Source of the DNA: Sphingomonadales bacterium EhC05
GTDB taxonomy: Bacteria > Pseudomonadota > Alphaproteobacteria > Sphingomonadales > Sphingomonadaceae
NCBI GenBank assembly: GCA_001650955.1
Contig: LXYP01000021.1
Coordinates: 62,001 to 126,000, forward strand
Direction of reading: 5' to 3'
DNA length: 64,000 nucleotides
The position numbers were made by a program, and so were the translations under genes. This document shows, piece by piece, positions 9,469 to 17,436 of the stretch (its first letter is position 1; each line of letters starts with the position of its first letter). The notes under the pieces are model-generated. The model was not told the DNA's origin, did not search any database, and saw nothing but the letters and a program-made list of their open reading frames with translations.

Positions 9469-9722
9469 TGACCTTCTATATCATTAAACTTATCATCATG
9501 CTGCCGCTTTGCGGGGTGCTGATTTATGGTTCACTTTGGCTGTATCGTAAATATCAACCCAAGATGATGATGCGGCAAAATGCAAATATGCTGAACATAG
9601 TCGAGACACTCCCCTTGGGCGTTCAGAGCAAATTGGCGGTGGTTGATTTTGAGGGGCGCAAGATACTTGTCGCCATCACGCGCGGCAGCATAACCCAGAT
9701 TGATGTTCATCATGCAGATTAG
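9468..9722 (+). CDS. fliO: FliO, flagellar export gate assembly protein
   Basis: 84 residues from ATG 9468, coupled to fliN by TGATG. One N-terminal membrane helix (about residues 3-24) is followed by a short cytoplasmic domain, [28 protein letters not shown] (cited in part), matching the FliO core. FliO assists assembly of the FliP pore and is not part of the final gate. Short FliO proteins of this size are common in alphaproteobacteria. Confidence 0.88.
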   Translation: MTFYIIKLIIMLPLCGVLIYGSLWLYRKYQPKMMMRQNANMLNIVETLPLGVQSKLAVVDFEGRKILVAITRGSITQIDVHHAD

Positions 9723-10488
9723 CTCCAAAATAGTCTCAGCCGCGGTTGTGTTTATCCTATCGCTGCTTTTGGTCGATCCGGCTTTCGCGCAAAATGCTGC
9801 CCCTGGGGCGTCAGTGGCGCTCGAACGTGCTCTGGAGGATGTATCCGGCGACGGGCAGCCGCTGAGCACGACATTGCAGATATTGATCGTAATGGGTCTG
9901 ATGACGGTGTTGCCATCGATCATCCTGATGATGACGAGCTTCACCCGGATCATCATCGTACTGTCGATATTGCGCTATGCGCTGGGCTTGCAGCAAACGC
10001 CGCCCAATCAGGTGCTGCTTGGCCTGGCATTATTCCTGTCGATGTTCGTGATGGCGCCGCAAATCGAGACGATAAACCAGCAAGCAATCGCACCTTATTC
10101 CGCCGACGAAATCACGTTGACCGAAGCGATTGAAAAATCCGGCACAGTCATGCACAGTTTTATGGCAAAACAGACCCGGCAAAGTGATCTGAAACTATTC
10201 ATGGAACTTGCGGACAAAGACGGTTTCGCGTCTCCGGAAGAGATTCCCTTTTCCATCATGCTACCGGCATTTGTCACCAGCGAACTCAAGACGGCATTTC
10301 AAATCGGATTTCTCATATTCCTGCCGTTTCTGATTATCGATTTGGTTGTCGCAGCAGTGCTGATGGCGCTGGGTATGATGATGCTATCTCCAGTCATTAT
10401 ATCGATGCCATTCAAATTACTGCTGTTCGTGATGATTGATGGATGGGCTTTGACGATGGGTTCTCTTGCCGGTTCCTTTGCGACGTAG
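9703..10488 (+). CDS. fliP: FliP, flagellar export gate protein
   Basis: 261 residues from ATG 9703, or 258 from ATG 9712; neither has a clear ribosome site, and both overlap the end of fliO. A cleavable signal peptide (about residues 5-32, ending DPAFAQ) is followed by the highly conserved FliP core: [88 protein letters not shown] (each cited in part). FliP forms the pentameric pore of the type III gate with FliQ and FliR, which follow immediately. Confidence 0.97.
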   Translation: MFIMQISSKIVSAAVVFILSLLLVDPAFAQNAAPGASVALERALEDVSGDGQPLSTTLQILIVMGLMTVLPSIILMMTSFTRIIIVLSILRYALGLQQTPPNQVLLGLALFLSMFVMAPQIETINQQAIAPYSADEITLTEAIEKSGTVMHSFMAKQTRQSDLKLFMELADKDGFASPEEIPFSIMLPAFVTSELKTAFQIGFLIFLPFLIIDLVVAAVLMALGMMMLSPVIISMPFKLLLFVMIDGWALTMGSLAGSFAT

Positions 10489-10491
10489 ACC

Positions 10492-10767
10492 ATGACCGAT
10501 AACCCAGATTTCTTCGTCGGTATTGCCCAGCAAGCCCTCTGGATCACGGCGCTGGCCGCCGCCCCGCTGCTCATACCCGCGCTGCTAGTAGGACTTTTGC
10601 TCGGCATGGTGCAGGCTGCAACATCGATCAATGAACAAACATTGAGCTTTGTTCCGAAGCTGATCGTTGTCGCGGTACTTGTCGCCGTTTTTGGTGGTTC
10701 AATCATGCTGCTAATTGCCGATTTCAGTCGGGAAGTTTACGCCCGTATTCCGGAGCTTCTACTGTGA
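10492..10767 (+). CDS. fliQ: FliQ, flagellar export gate protein
   Basis: 91 residues with two membrane hairpin helices. Conserved features include ALWITALAAAPLLIPALLVG, GMVQAATSINEQTLSFVPKL (cited in part) and the ending PELL. FliQ forms part of the helical FliPQR gate. It starts 3 bases after fliP, and its TGA overlaps the GTG of fliR. Confidence 0.96.
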   Translation: MTDNPDFFVGIAQQALWITALAAAPLLIPALLVGLLLGMVQAATSINEQTLSFVPKLIVVAVLVAVFGGSIMLLIADFSREVYARIPELLL

Positions 10768-11546
10768 TTGCGCCGGGTTTTGCAGAAGTAGAGAGCCAGC
10801 TCTGGATTTGGATGATGGCGATGATCCGCCCAGGTGCAGCTATGTTTGTTGCACCGATTTTCGGAGCAAAAAACGTACCGATTCAAATCCGTATCATATT
10901 GGCCTTCATGATCGGCATGGTCGCGACCACCAATGCCAGCTTTGACCTGCCAACCGAGACCGCGATCACCATCGGCAACAGCTTGTTCGTTTTGGGCGAA
11001 GTGCTGACCGGTTTGGCGATCGGTTTCTCCCTTCAGCTTGGTTATTCCAGCGTCCTGATCGCCGGAGAAACCATCAGTAACGCTATGGGTTTGGGCTTTG
11101 CAAGCATGTCTGATCCGCAAACCGGACAATCGACGCCGGTCATCGGACAATTTTTGACGATTTTCGCAACATTGCTGCTGATAGCCGCTGACGGCCATTT
11201 GATGCTGATCTCGACGATTGTCCAAAGCTATTCCGCGCTTCCGCCGGGTTTTGCGATGATCGGCCCAGAACTTCTGTGGGGCATGGTGCAATTTGGCGGG
11301 ACCTTGTTCTCGATGGGATTGCTTATTGCCCTGCCGGTCGGCGGCGCACTTATTCTCATTCAGTTGATGATGGGTTTTCTGGCCCGCACAGCACCGGCAC
11401 TCAACCTGTTCGCAGTCGGCATACCAGTGACGATCATTGCTGGTTTGGTCGCATTGGCAATTACTGCCCCGATCATGGCAGATACGGTCATGCGGTCATT
11501 GGGCATGGGGCTTGATCAAGCGGCTCTGGTCGCGGGAGGCGGATAA
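10764..11546 (+). CDS. fliR: FliR, flagellar export gate protein
   Basis: 260 residues, starting with GTG inside the fliQ stop (GTGA at 10764-10767). It has about six membrane helices with the FliR patterns FGAKNVPIQIRIILAFMIG, GLGFASMSDPQTGQSTPVIGQF and MMGFLARTAPALNLFAVGIP (each cited in part). FliR completes the FliP5Q4R1 gate. The TAA overlaps the flhB ATG by one base (TAATG). Confidence 0.96.
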   Translation: MIAPGFAEVESQLWIWMMAMIRPGAAMFVAPIFGAKNVPIQIRIILAFMIGMVATTNASFDLPTETAITIGNSLFVLGEVLTGLAIGFSLQLGYSSVLIAGETISNAMGLGFASMSDPQTGQSTPVIGQFLTIFATLLLIAADGHLMLISTIVQSYSALPPGFAMIGPELLWGMVQFGGTLFSMGLLIALPVGGALILIQLMMGFLARTAPALNLFAVGIPVTIIAGLVALAITAPIMADTVMRSLGMGLDQAALVAGGG

Positions 11547-12688
11547 TGGCGGAGCAATCCCCGGGCGGCGGCGAAAAGACCGAAGCACCAACCCCCAAGA
11601 AACTGCAGGACAGCTCGAAAAAAGGCGACGTGCTGCAATCTCGCGATCTGGGCGGGGCTATGATTGTCCTGGTTGGTACCGTCGTGTTTATAATGTTTGG
11701 CGGCATGCTTTATCAAGCTCTCGCCGATATGGTCGCCAGCGCGCTAAGTTTTCAGCGTCAGGATATCGAGGCGTTCGATATCGGCAATCGCAGCACGATT
11801 TTGGTGACTGGCATAATACCTGAATTCATGATTTTGTTTGCAGTGTTGATGGTTGCCGCGGTTGCGACACCTGCAATGCTCGGCTCATTCGGTTTCCGCT
11901 GGTCGGCGATGAAGCCAAAGCCGTCGAAGCTGGATCCGATAAAGGGTCTTGGCCGTATCTTTGGCCCCAATGGCCTTATGGAACTCGGCAAGTCGCTGAT
12001 GAAAGTGGTTTTGATCGGCACAGTCGGCGGGACAATATTATATGTGCATCTGGAAGAAATTGCGCAGTTCGGTGCGCAAGATCTCGGTACTGCAGTTGCC
12101 AGTTTTGCATCATTATTTCTGAAGCTCCTCATTGGTATTACGGTCAGCATGGTTCTGATCGCCATGATCGATGTCCCGATCCAGCTATTTCAGCGCGGCA
12201 AGCGTTTGAAAATGACCAAGCAGGAAATCAAGGATGAATATAAGGAGAGCGAAGGGTCTCCGGACACCCGGGCGATCCAGCGTCAGCGGCGCAGCGAGAT
12301 GCTCAACGATTCCACACGCAAGGCTGTCTCAGAAGCCACAGTTGTCCTGGTGAACCCAACCCATTTCGCAGTTGCTCTGCGTTATGACCGGGAAAAGGAT
12401 ATGGCTCCGGTCGTGCTGGGCAAGGGATGTGATGCTATCGCCCTGGCTATGCGTGAAATGGCCGGCGAAGTCGGCACGCCAGTTATGGAATATCCGGAAC
12501 TCACAAGATCGATATATTATACTTCGGAGGTCGGTGAGGTGATTGATGACCGCCTATATTCCGCCGTGGCCGCCTTGTTGAGCTTCCTCATCCAGCTTGA
12601 TGCAAAGATCGTCAGTCCGATCAACAAACCCAAAATATCTCTGCCGGATGACATCAAATATAGTGTCGACGGCGCACGTTTGGCCTGA
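11546..12688 (+). CDS. flhB: FlhB, flagellar export substrate-specificity switch
   Basis: 380 residues. Four membrane helices precede a cytoplasmic domain with the self-cleavage site NPTH at residues 270-273 (VLVNPTHFAVALRYD). The N-terminus, GGGEKTEAPTPKKLQDSSKKGDV (cited in part), is typical. FlhB loops around the FliPQR gate, and after autocleavage between N270 and P271 it switches export from hook to filament proteins together with FliK. It starts on the fliR stop (TAATG). Placing flhB right after fliR is common in alphaproteobacteria. Confidence 0.97.
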   Translation: MAEQSPGGGEKTEAPTPKKLQDSSKKGDVLQSRDLGGAMIVLVGTVVFIMFGGMLYQALADMVASALSFQRQDIEAFDIGNRSTILVTGIIPEFMILFAVLMVAAVATPAMLGSFGFRWSAMKPKPSKLDPIKGLGRIFGPNGLMELGKSLMKVVLIGTVGGTILYVHLEEIAQFGAQDLGTAVASFASLFLKLLIGITVSMVLIAMIDVPIQLFQRGKRLKMTKQEIKDEYKESEGSPDTRAIQRQRRSEMLNDSTRKAVSEATVVLVNPTHFAVALRYDREKDMAPVVLGKGCDAIALAMREMAGEVGTPVMEYPELTRSIYYTSEVGEVIDDRLYSAVAALLSFLIQLDAKIVSPINKPKISLPDDIKYSVDGARLA

Positions 12689-12756
12689 TTGAAGAATGTT
12701 GAAAGCCATTAATTTGCACCGCTGTGCGCCGTAAAAATACCCAAAGGAAGCTTAAT

Positions 12757-14112
12757 ATGTTCGGAAATATCGCAAATAATCTCGGGATTGGCTCCGGAAT
12801 CAACTCTGCTCAGCTGGTTAACGATCTTCTGTCTGCCTCCCAGGGTGTCAAACTTGGTCAGCTCAATCAGCGAGATCAGCTAAACTCTTCACGCATCTCG
12901 GCGATGGCAGCCACCCAGTCGGCGCTGACCACTTTCGCTGCGGCCGTGAAAGAGACGCTGAATGGGCAGGGCTTTGTCGGAGACTTGGTGTCTGGCCGTC
13001 AGGATCTGGCGACAGCGACAGTATTGGAAGGCGGTCGGCCGGAAGGCTTGCCTGCGTCGGTTGAGGTTATCCAAATCGCGGTGGCTCAACGCGAAATATC
13101 GGATGTCTTTGGCAGCGCATCCGATGCGGTGGGCGAGCGAACGCTGACGATAGATAACAACGGTGGTAGTTTCGACGTCGTTATCGATAGCTCCAATGAC
13201 AGCCTGACCGGGATGCGAGATGCGATAAACGCCAGCAACAGCGGCGTTACCGCAATGATTCTGACCGACAATGGCGGCGCCCGGCTGGTGATGGAGGCTC
13301 AAGAAGGGGAGGAGAATGCCTTCACGATAACCCAAAGCGGTCCGTCGGCGGCGATGAATCTCACCAATATTGCCCCCGCTACTGACAGTATCATCGAAGT
13401 TGACGGTATCCAGCTGATCAATAGCAGCAATACCGTTACGGGTGCTGTGCCGGGTGTACAAATTTCGCTCTTGGCAGCAGAAACGGGCACCAGTTTCACG
13501 ATTTCAGGCGATTCAGAACCACTGGATGTACGCGGATTGGTGACCGAGTTTGTGACAGCCTATAATGAGTTGCGCAGTTCGTTGAATGCCGCAACGGCTC
13601 CCGGTGCGTCGGGGAGCAGCGGTGGGCCGCTGGCAGGTGATCGCGGCGCCCGTGAAGTCATGCGTAAACTCAGCCAGTTAACCTCAACCCCGCTCACCGA
13701 CATAGGTGAGTTTAAGACTCTGGCTGGCATTGGTATTCGAACAGAAAATGATGGCACTTTAAGTATCGATGATACCCGATTGGATGCGGCCATCGCATTG
13801 GACAGCGGTGCGATTAAACTGATGCTCGAACCCGCTGTCGTGACCGAAACGGAAATCGGCCTGTCAGGCGCGCTGGATGCGATTTCGGAATCCTTGCAAG
13901 ATGAAAGCGGCGCGCTGACCGTTGCCCAGGAACGGCTCGAGGCAATCCGGGAATCCTTCGCCGAAGCGCGTGAACAGATAAATACAGATGGCGACCGTCT
14001 CCGCGAACAGCTGGAGCGCCAGTTCGCAGGACTTGAACGACAACTTTCGATTCTACGTTCGACACAATCTTATGTCGAGCAGCAATTCGCTTCATTCAAC
14101 GACAATAACTGA
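12757..14112 (+). CDS. fliD: FliD, flagellar filament cap / hook-associated protein 2
   Basis: 451 residues from ATG 12757, which has AAAGGAAG upstream at 12743-12750; an in-frame GTG at 12724 is less likely. The N-terminal pattern GIGSGINSAQLVNDLLSAS and the C-terminal helical ERQFAGLERQLSILRSTQSYVEQQF (cited in part) are characteristic. FliD sits at the filament tip and catalyses flagellin folding. The middle is variable, with FliD_C-type residues such as GIRTENDGTLSIDDTRLDAAI (cited in part). The 68-base gap from flhB is the largest within the plus-strand block, so a new promoter is possible; no convincing sigma-28 or sigma-54 site was found there. Confidence 0.95.
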   Translation: MFGNIANNLGIGSGINSAQLVNDLLSASQGVKLGQLNQRDQLNSSRISAMAATQSALTTFAAAVKETLNGQGFVGDLVSGRQDLATATVLEGGRPEGLPASVEVIQIAVAQREISDVFGSASDAVGERTLTIDNNGGSFDVVIDSSNDSLTGMRDAINASNSGVTAMILTDNGGARLVMEAQEGEENAFTITQSGPSAAMNLTNIAPATDSIIEVDGIQLINSSNTVTGAVPGVQISLLAAETGTSFTISGDSEPLDVRGLVTEFVTAYNELRSSLNAATAPGASGSSGGPLAGDRGAREVMRKLSQLTSTPLTDIGEFKTLAGIGIRTENDGTLSIDDTRLDAAIALDSGAIKLMLEPAVVTETEIGLSGALDAISESLQDESGALTVAQERLEAIRESFAEAREQINTDGDRLREQLERQFAGLERQLSILRSTQSYVEQQFASFNDNN

Positions 14113-14131
14113 ACTCGGAAAGCATGAGAGC

Positions 14132-14527
14132 ATGACATTTCAATCTCGAATTCAACGAGCATCTAGCTACCAATCTGTTGCCAAGGAAAGCCGTGTTTTG
14201 GCGGCCAATCCTTACGAACTCGTCGCCGTGCTTTTCGAAGAGTTGCGCGACACGCTTAACCTGATGATCGAGAGCGCGCGGCGCAACGATGATGCGCGCA
14301 TGTTTCAGTATCGCGCGAAATCATTGGCCATCCTCAGTGGACTGGATGAATCGCTGAACTTTGAAGTGGCTGGCGAATTGGCGCAGACACTTCACATAAT
14401 ATATACCGAAGCGGCAAAGCGCATCCAGTCAGAAACCCGGGAATCCCTAATCGAGCGCGTTGAGTCTGCGCGGGAGATGATCCATGAAATTGAAAAGGCT
14501 TGGGCCGCAATAGCAATCCCCAACTAA
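14132..14527 (+). CDS. fliS: FliS, flagellin export chaperone
   Basis: 131 residues from ATG 14132. The longer in-frame extension to 13988 overlaps fliD and has no similarity to FliS. The pattern YQSVAKESRVLAANPYELVAVLFEELRDTL (cited in part) matches FliS, a four-helix chaperone that binds the flagellin C-terminus. The gene lies 19 bases after fliD, the normal fliD-fliS arrangement. The flagellin gene it serves is not in the window. Confidence 0.9.
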   Translation: MTFQSRIQRASSYQSVAKESRVLAANPYELVAVLFEELRDTLNLMIESARRNDDARMFQYRAKSLAILSGLDESLNFEVAGELAQTLHIIYTEAAKRIQSETRESLIERVESAREMIHEIEKAWAAIAIPN

Positions 14528-14552
14528 GGCTGTTCGCCAAGGCTAAACAGCC
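14528..14552. terminator. Candidate hairpin between convergent genes
   Basis: GGCTGTT at 14528-14534 pairs with AACAGCC at 14546-14552 across an 11-base loop, directly after the fliS stop and overlapping the stop of the minus-strand activator gene. No run of T follows on either strand, so intrinsic termination is uncertain. It may only limit read-through or protect the mRNA ends. Confidence 0.35.
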
Positions 14553-15622
14553 ATCGACATGTTGTTATTGTTAGAAATATGCCAGTCGATATCATGTTTG
14601 CGCATCTTGTCGATCAAGGTTGTCCGTTTGATATTGATCGAGCGGGCTGCCCGAGAAACGACGCCATGTGATTTATCCAGTGCATTCATAATGATACGGC
14701 GTTCTTCATTTTGAAGATGCGCATTCAGGTCTATGACATTGGTTTCCTGACTCTCGAAGCTAGGAGTAGGAAGAGCGTTGAAAGCTGGCGACGTCTGATT
14801 GTCCTGTGACTTGGTGGCGACGTTGTGAATAGATCGCGTGATATCGGATTGGACGAGCATGGCAATATCACCGGCCAAAACCTGTTTTCCAGAAAAGAAA
14901 ACTGCAGCGCGTTCGACAACGTTGCGCAATTCGCGAACATTTCCCGGCCAGCTATAGCTTTGCATTGCACCCAATGCTTCGGCGGTGAAAATGGGTAAGG
15001 GATTGCGATTGTCTTGATTTTTGAGAAAATGTGCAACCAATTGCGGAATATCTTCAAGATGTTCGTGCAGCGCCGGGACTTCGATCGGCACGACACAAAG
15101 ACGATAGAAGAGGTCTTCGCGGAATGATTTGTTCTGGATGGCTTCGCCGAGATTTTTATGAGTCGCCGCGATAACTCTTACATTGATGGGGAGGTTTTGA
15201 CTGCCGCCAACGCGATTGACAACGCGCGTTTTAAGGACACGCAAGAGTTTGACCTGCATATTGATGGGCATGTCGCCGATTTCATCAAGGAATATCGTCC
15301 CTCTATTGGCTTGTTCAAACAAACCAACATGTTGATTCACAGCACCGGTAAAGCTGCCTTTCTCGTGACCAAAAAGTTCTGATTCAATCAGTTGTTCTGG
15401 CAATGCGCCGCAATTGACGGTGATGTTTGGCGCGGTTCCGCGTTCCGAAATCGTGTGAATGGCTTCGGCAACAACTTCCTTACCACTTCCCGAGGGGCCG
15501 GTAATCATGATCGAACTGTTGCAGCGGCCAGCAAATTTGACGAGCATGCGAAGCTGTTGCATTTTTGGACTGTCGCCAATCAGCTTTTCGTCCAGCAGCG
15601 TCTCAAAATTTACATCGGTCAT
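14543..15622 (-). CDS. Sigma-54-dependent activator without receiver domain (FlbD/FleQ-like)
   Basis: 359 residues from ATG 15622. Only about 20 residues precede the AAA+ domain, so there is no receiver or other sensor domain. Walker A is GPSGSGKE at 42-49, the sigma-54-contacting loop reads GSFTGA at 89-94 (canonical GAFTGA), and Walker B FLDEIG is at 111-116. A Fis-type helix-turn-helix ends the protein (VVSRAARSINIKRTTLIDKM). Such proteins switch on sigma-54 promoters of flagellar genes, and the position beside the flagellar block supports that role. An in-frame TTG at 15649 exists but lies only one base from its GGAGGA, so ATG 15622 is preferred. Its leader holds two hairpins (15650-15702). 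Confidence 0.88.
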   Translation of the reverse strand: MTDVNFETLLDEKLIGDSPKMQQLRMLVKFAGRCNSSIMITGPSGSGKEVVAEAIHTISERGTAPNITVNCGALPEQLIESELFGHEKGSFTGAVNQHVGLFEQANRGTIFLDEIGDMPINMQVKLLRVLKTRVVNRVGGSQNLPINVRVIAATHKNLGEAIQNKSFREDLFYRLCVVPIEVPALHEHLEDIPQLVAHFLKNQDNRNPLPIFTAEALGAMQSYSWPGNVRELRNVVERAAVFFSGKQVLAGDIAMLVQSDITRSIHNVATKSQDNQTSPAFNALPTPSFESQETNVIDLNAHLQNEERRIIMNALDKSHGVVSRAARSINIKRTTLIDKMRKHDIDWHISNNNNMSMAV

Positions 15623-15649
15623 TTGACTACCCAGATAACAAATCCACAA

Positions 15650-15670
15650 TCCTCCGGATTTTCCGGAGGA
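15650..15670 (-). promoter_or_regulatory. Leader hairpin holding a GGAGGA Shine-Dalgarno-like sequence
   Basis: TCCTCCGGA at 15650-15658 and TCCGGAGGA at 15662-15670 are perfect 9-base arms with a 3-base loop. On the minus-strand mRNA it lies 27 bases before the activator ATG and would mask the strongest ribosome-site-like sequence in the leader. Function is inferred from structure only. Confidence 0.5.
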
Positions 15671-15674
15671 GGGT

Positions 15675-15702
15675 GGTTCGAAGATCCCGCAATCTTCGAA
15701 CC
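15675..15702. promoter_or_regulatory. Second perfect dyad upstream of the sigma-54 activator
   Basis: GGTTCGAAGAT at 15675-15685 and ATCTTCGAACC at 15692-15702 are perfect 11-base arms around a 6-base loop (CCCGCA). Each arm contains the palindrome TTCGAA. It may be an operator (perhaps for the neighbouring winged-helix protein), an RNA hairpin in the leader of the activator, or an attenuator between the winged-helix gene and the activator gene. Confidence 0.5.
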
Positions 15703-15807
15703 GTCACCTGGTAACGTCAGAAATGGACAATGATGGTTAAATTTAAGTTAATGATATTTCGTATTCGTCACAATATCGCTGTCGATCATGTGAAAATATT
15801 TGGTGAC

Positions 15808-16305
15808 CTAGAAAGGAGTGTTCACCAGAATTTGGGTGATATTCTCCATGCCATCTGCCGAAATAGATATGAAAACCATACGATTATCCGCGGGATTCAG
15901 GTTTTTTTGAAGCAATTTCTGTTCGGTCATGACGTTGATATATCTCATGGCTGTCGACATTGGAATGCCGGAACTGTGCGCAATAGAGGAAACTGTGACC
16001 GGTTGCTCGTTCAAATTGCAAATGTAAATGTCGAGGCACATATTCCAGCAGCCGTCGCTAAATAATCCATTGCCTGGATCCATCATCTGGCCTTTGGCGC
16101 GGCTCCATTGCAGGTGTTTCTTTGCGCGGTCGATCAATTCGACAGTGCTTAATTCTGTCGCAGATATTGAATGTGAATCGGGATTCTCTTTGACTGCGAC
16201 CTGCTGTTCGAGAGCTTCGATCTTTTGCATCGCCACTTTGAGAACTGACTTGATCTCAGCGACATCAATCGGAACTTTACTCATTTTCGGCAAGCTGCAT
16301 TTCAT
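15808..16305 (-). CDS. Winged-helix (MarR-like) DNA-binding protein
   Basis: 165 residues from ATG 16305, or 158 from ATG 16284; no strong ribosome site decides. Residues ~10-45 look like an amphipathic coiled coil (EIKSVLKVAMQKIEALEQQV). The C-terminal half is a winged helix: PVTVSSIAHSSGIPMSTAMRYINVMTEQKLLQK followed by a wing with DNRMVFISISADGMENI (cited in part). That is the MarR/DUF-type layout for dimeric repressors. It lies on the same strand as the sigma-54 activator, 185 bases upstream, and could be its first-operon partner or its regulator. No ligand can be named. Confidence 0.65.
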   Translation of the reverse strand: MKCSLPKMSKVPIDVAEIKSVLKVAMQKIEALEQQVAVKENPDSHSISATELSTVELIDRAKKHLQWSRAKGQMMDPGNGLFSDGCWNMCLDIYICNLNEQPVTVSSIAHSSGIPMSTAMRYINVMTEQKLLQKNLNPADNRMVFISISADGMENITQILVNTPF

Positions 16306-17436
16306 GAACCTATTGGAGAAAATTCAGTTGGTTGCGTCTATACTCGAATTCACTAAACCGTAGCCGTTAATATAGTTGAGGAGGAAAGAGATGTTGTCAA
16401 CATCCTCGCTTGCCTTTTTACTTATAGATGCGCGTTGTCGGTGGGGTGGATCCCATTGCCTGAACTTTTCCAATAGTTTGGATTCCGCTAAAAATTACAA
16501 TTTTCCGAAATTTATCCAAGCCTGATGCGCCCTTGCTTTTTTCGACGTAGAGAATAGCTGCGAAAGCGAATGTTGTGGTCCACCGCGCCGGCATAAAACA
16601 GAAACTTATGTTTTTAAACAATAAGATTAATGTTCGTAGTTAGGATTTGAAATCACGATGGTCGTTGTCAGAGAAAAGCCGTTTCAGAATTTTGAGGCAC
16701 GTTCGTCTTATCGTGAAAATTCCGCCGCAGAATTGGTATGTCTAAAGACAAAACCCTGAAACTCATCATTGCTACCAATAGCTGACGTCCTTATCTCATA
16801 TCGGGAGTTATGGTTCGATCAATCTAGTAGTAAAAATGCCCCGACTACTAGCTAAGTACAAGTTTATTTTCAAGCTAAATGGCTGATAAAATAGTGTAAA
16901 TTTGAGTTATCGATGTTCTTGCCGGAACTCGGATCGCTTAGATAATAAAGTTATTGTTTACCATGAATCCTGGCCGGAATAATTTCTATAATGTCGCGTC
17001 GATTGTGTTTTTCAAACGAATTTCCACAGATTCCATACTATCTGATATTGGGCGACCAGTGCGCTATTCACACGAACAATAACTCTATTGTCACCGAGCT
17101 TGAGAATGTCAGTTAGTCTGTATTTTGTCGCGCGGGAATAAGCGCATAAATCGAATGTCCCGACCCAGATTCCAGGCAGCAGCAATCTGATCAGGTTATC
17201 GAGAGGCTTGACAAACTGTCATGTAACTTACGGAATAGAGACCGATATCGATGGCATTTTCTGACCGCCAATCCGGAACGCGATTGGCGAGGGAGGCGTG
17301 TCCAATAGAATTGATCCCCGGATCATCGCAGATTAGCTGATCGCCTTCTTTTGCGACGCGATCGGTATTGTGAAAATCCACTGAGACGCAAAAGCTTAAA
17401 GGAGATCAGATATTCGCTGAAGGTCGTCCTCGCGGG
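16306..17436. other. About 1.1 kb without a convincing gene, AT-rich
   Basis: The stretch is visibly richer in A/T than its neighbours. Open frames here (for example 16418-16621 and 17196-17381, both minus) are short, have no usable ribosome site and resemble no family I recognise. One perfect inverted repeat is present: CTAGTAGT at 16824-16831 and ACTACTAG at 16844-16851 with a 12-base spacer. It probably contains the promoter of the winged-helix gene and decayed DNA; nothing more can be supported. Confidence 0.5.

Noticed and set aside
12665-12690. Possible sigma-54 promoter (GG-N10-GC) before fliD
   Set aside because: GG and GC have the right spacing, but the surrounding bases do not match TGGCAC-N5-TTGC and it lies inside flhB; chance is likely.
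17196-17381. Minus-strand 61-codon frame with EGDQLICDD-like text
   Set aside because: It slightly recalls the EGDQLI segment of carotenoid oxygenases, but the match is too short and no ribosome site precedes it, so a decayed oxygenase copy is not supported.
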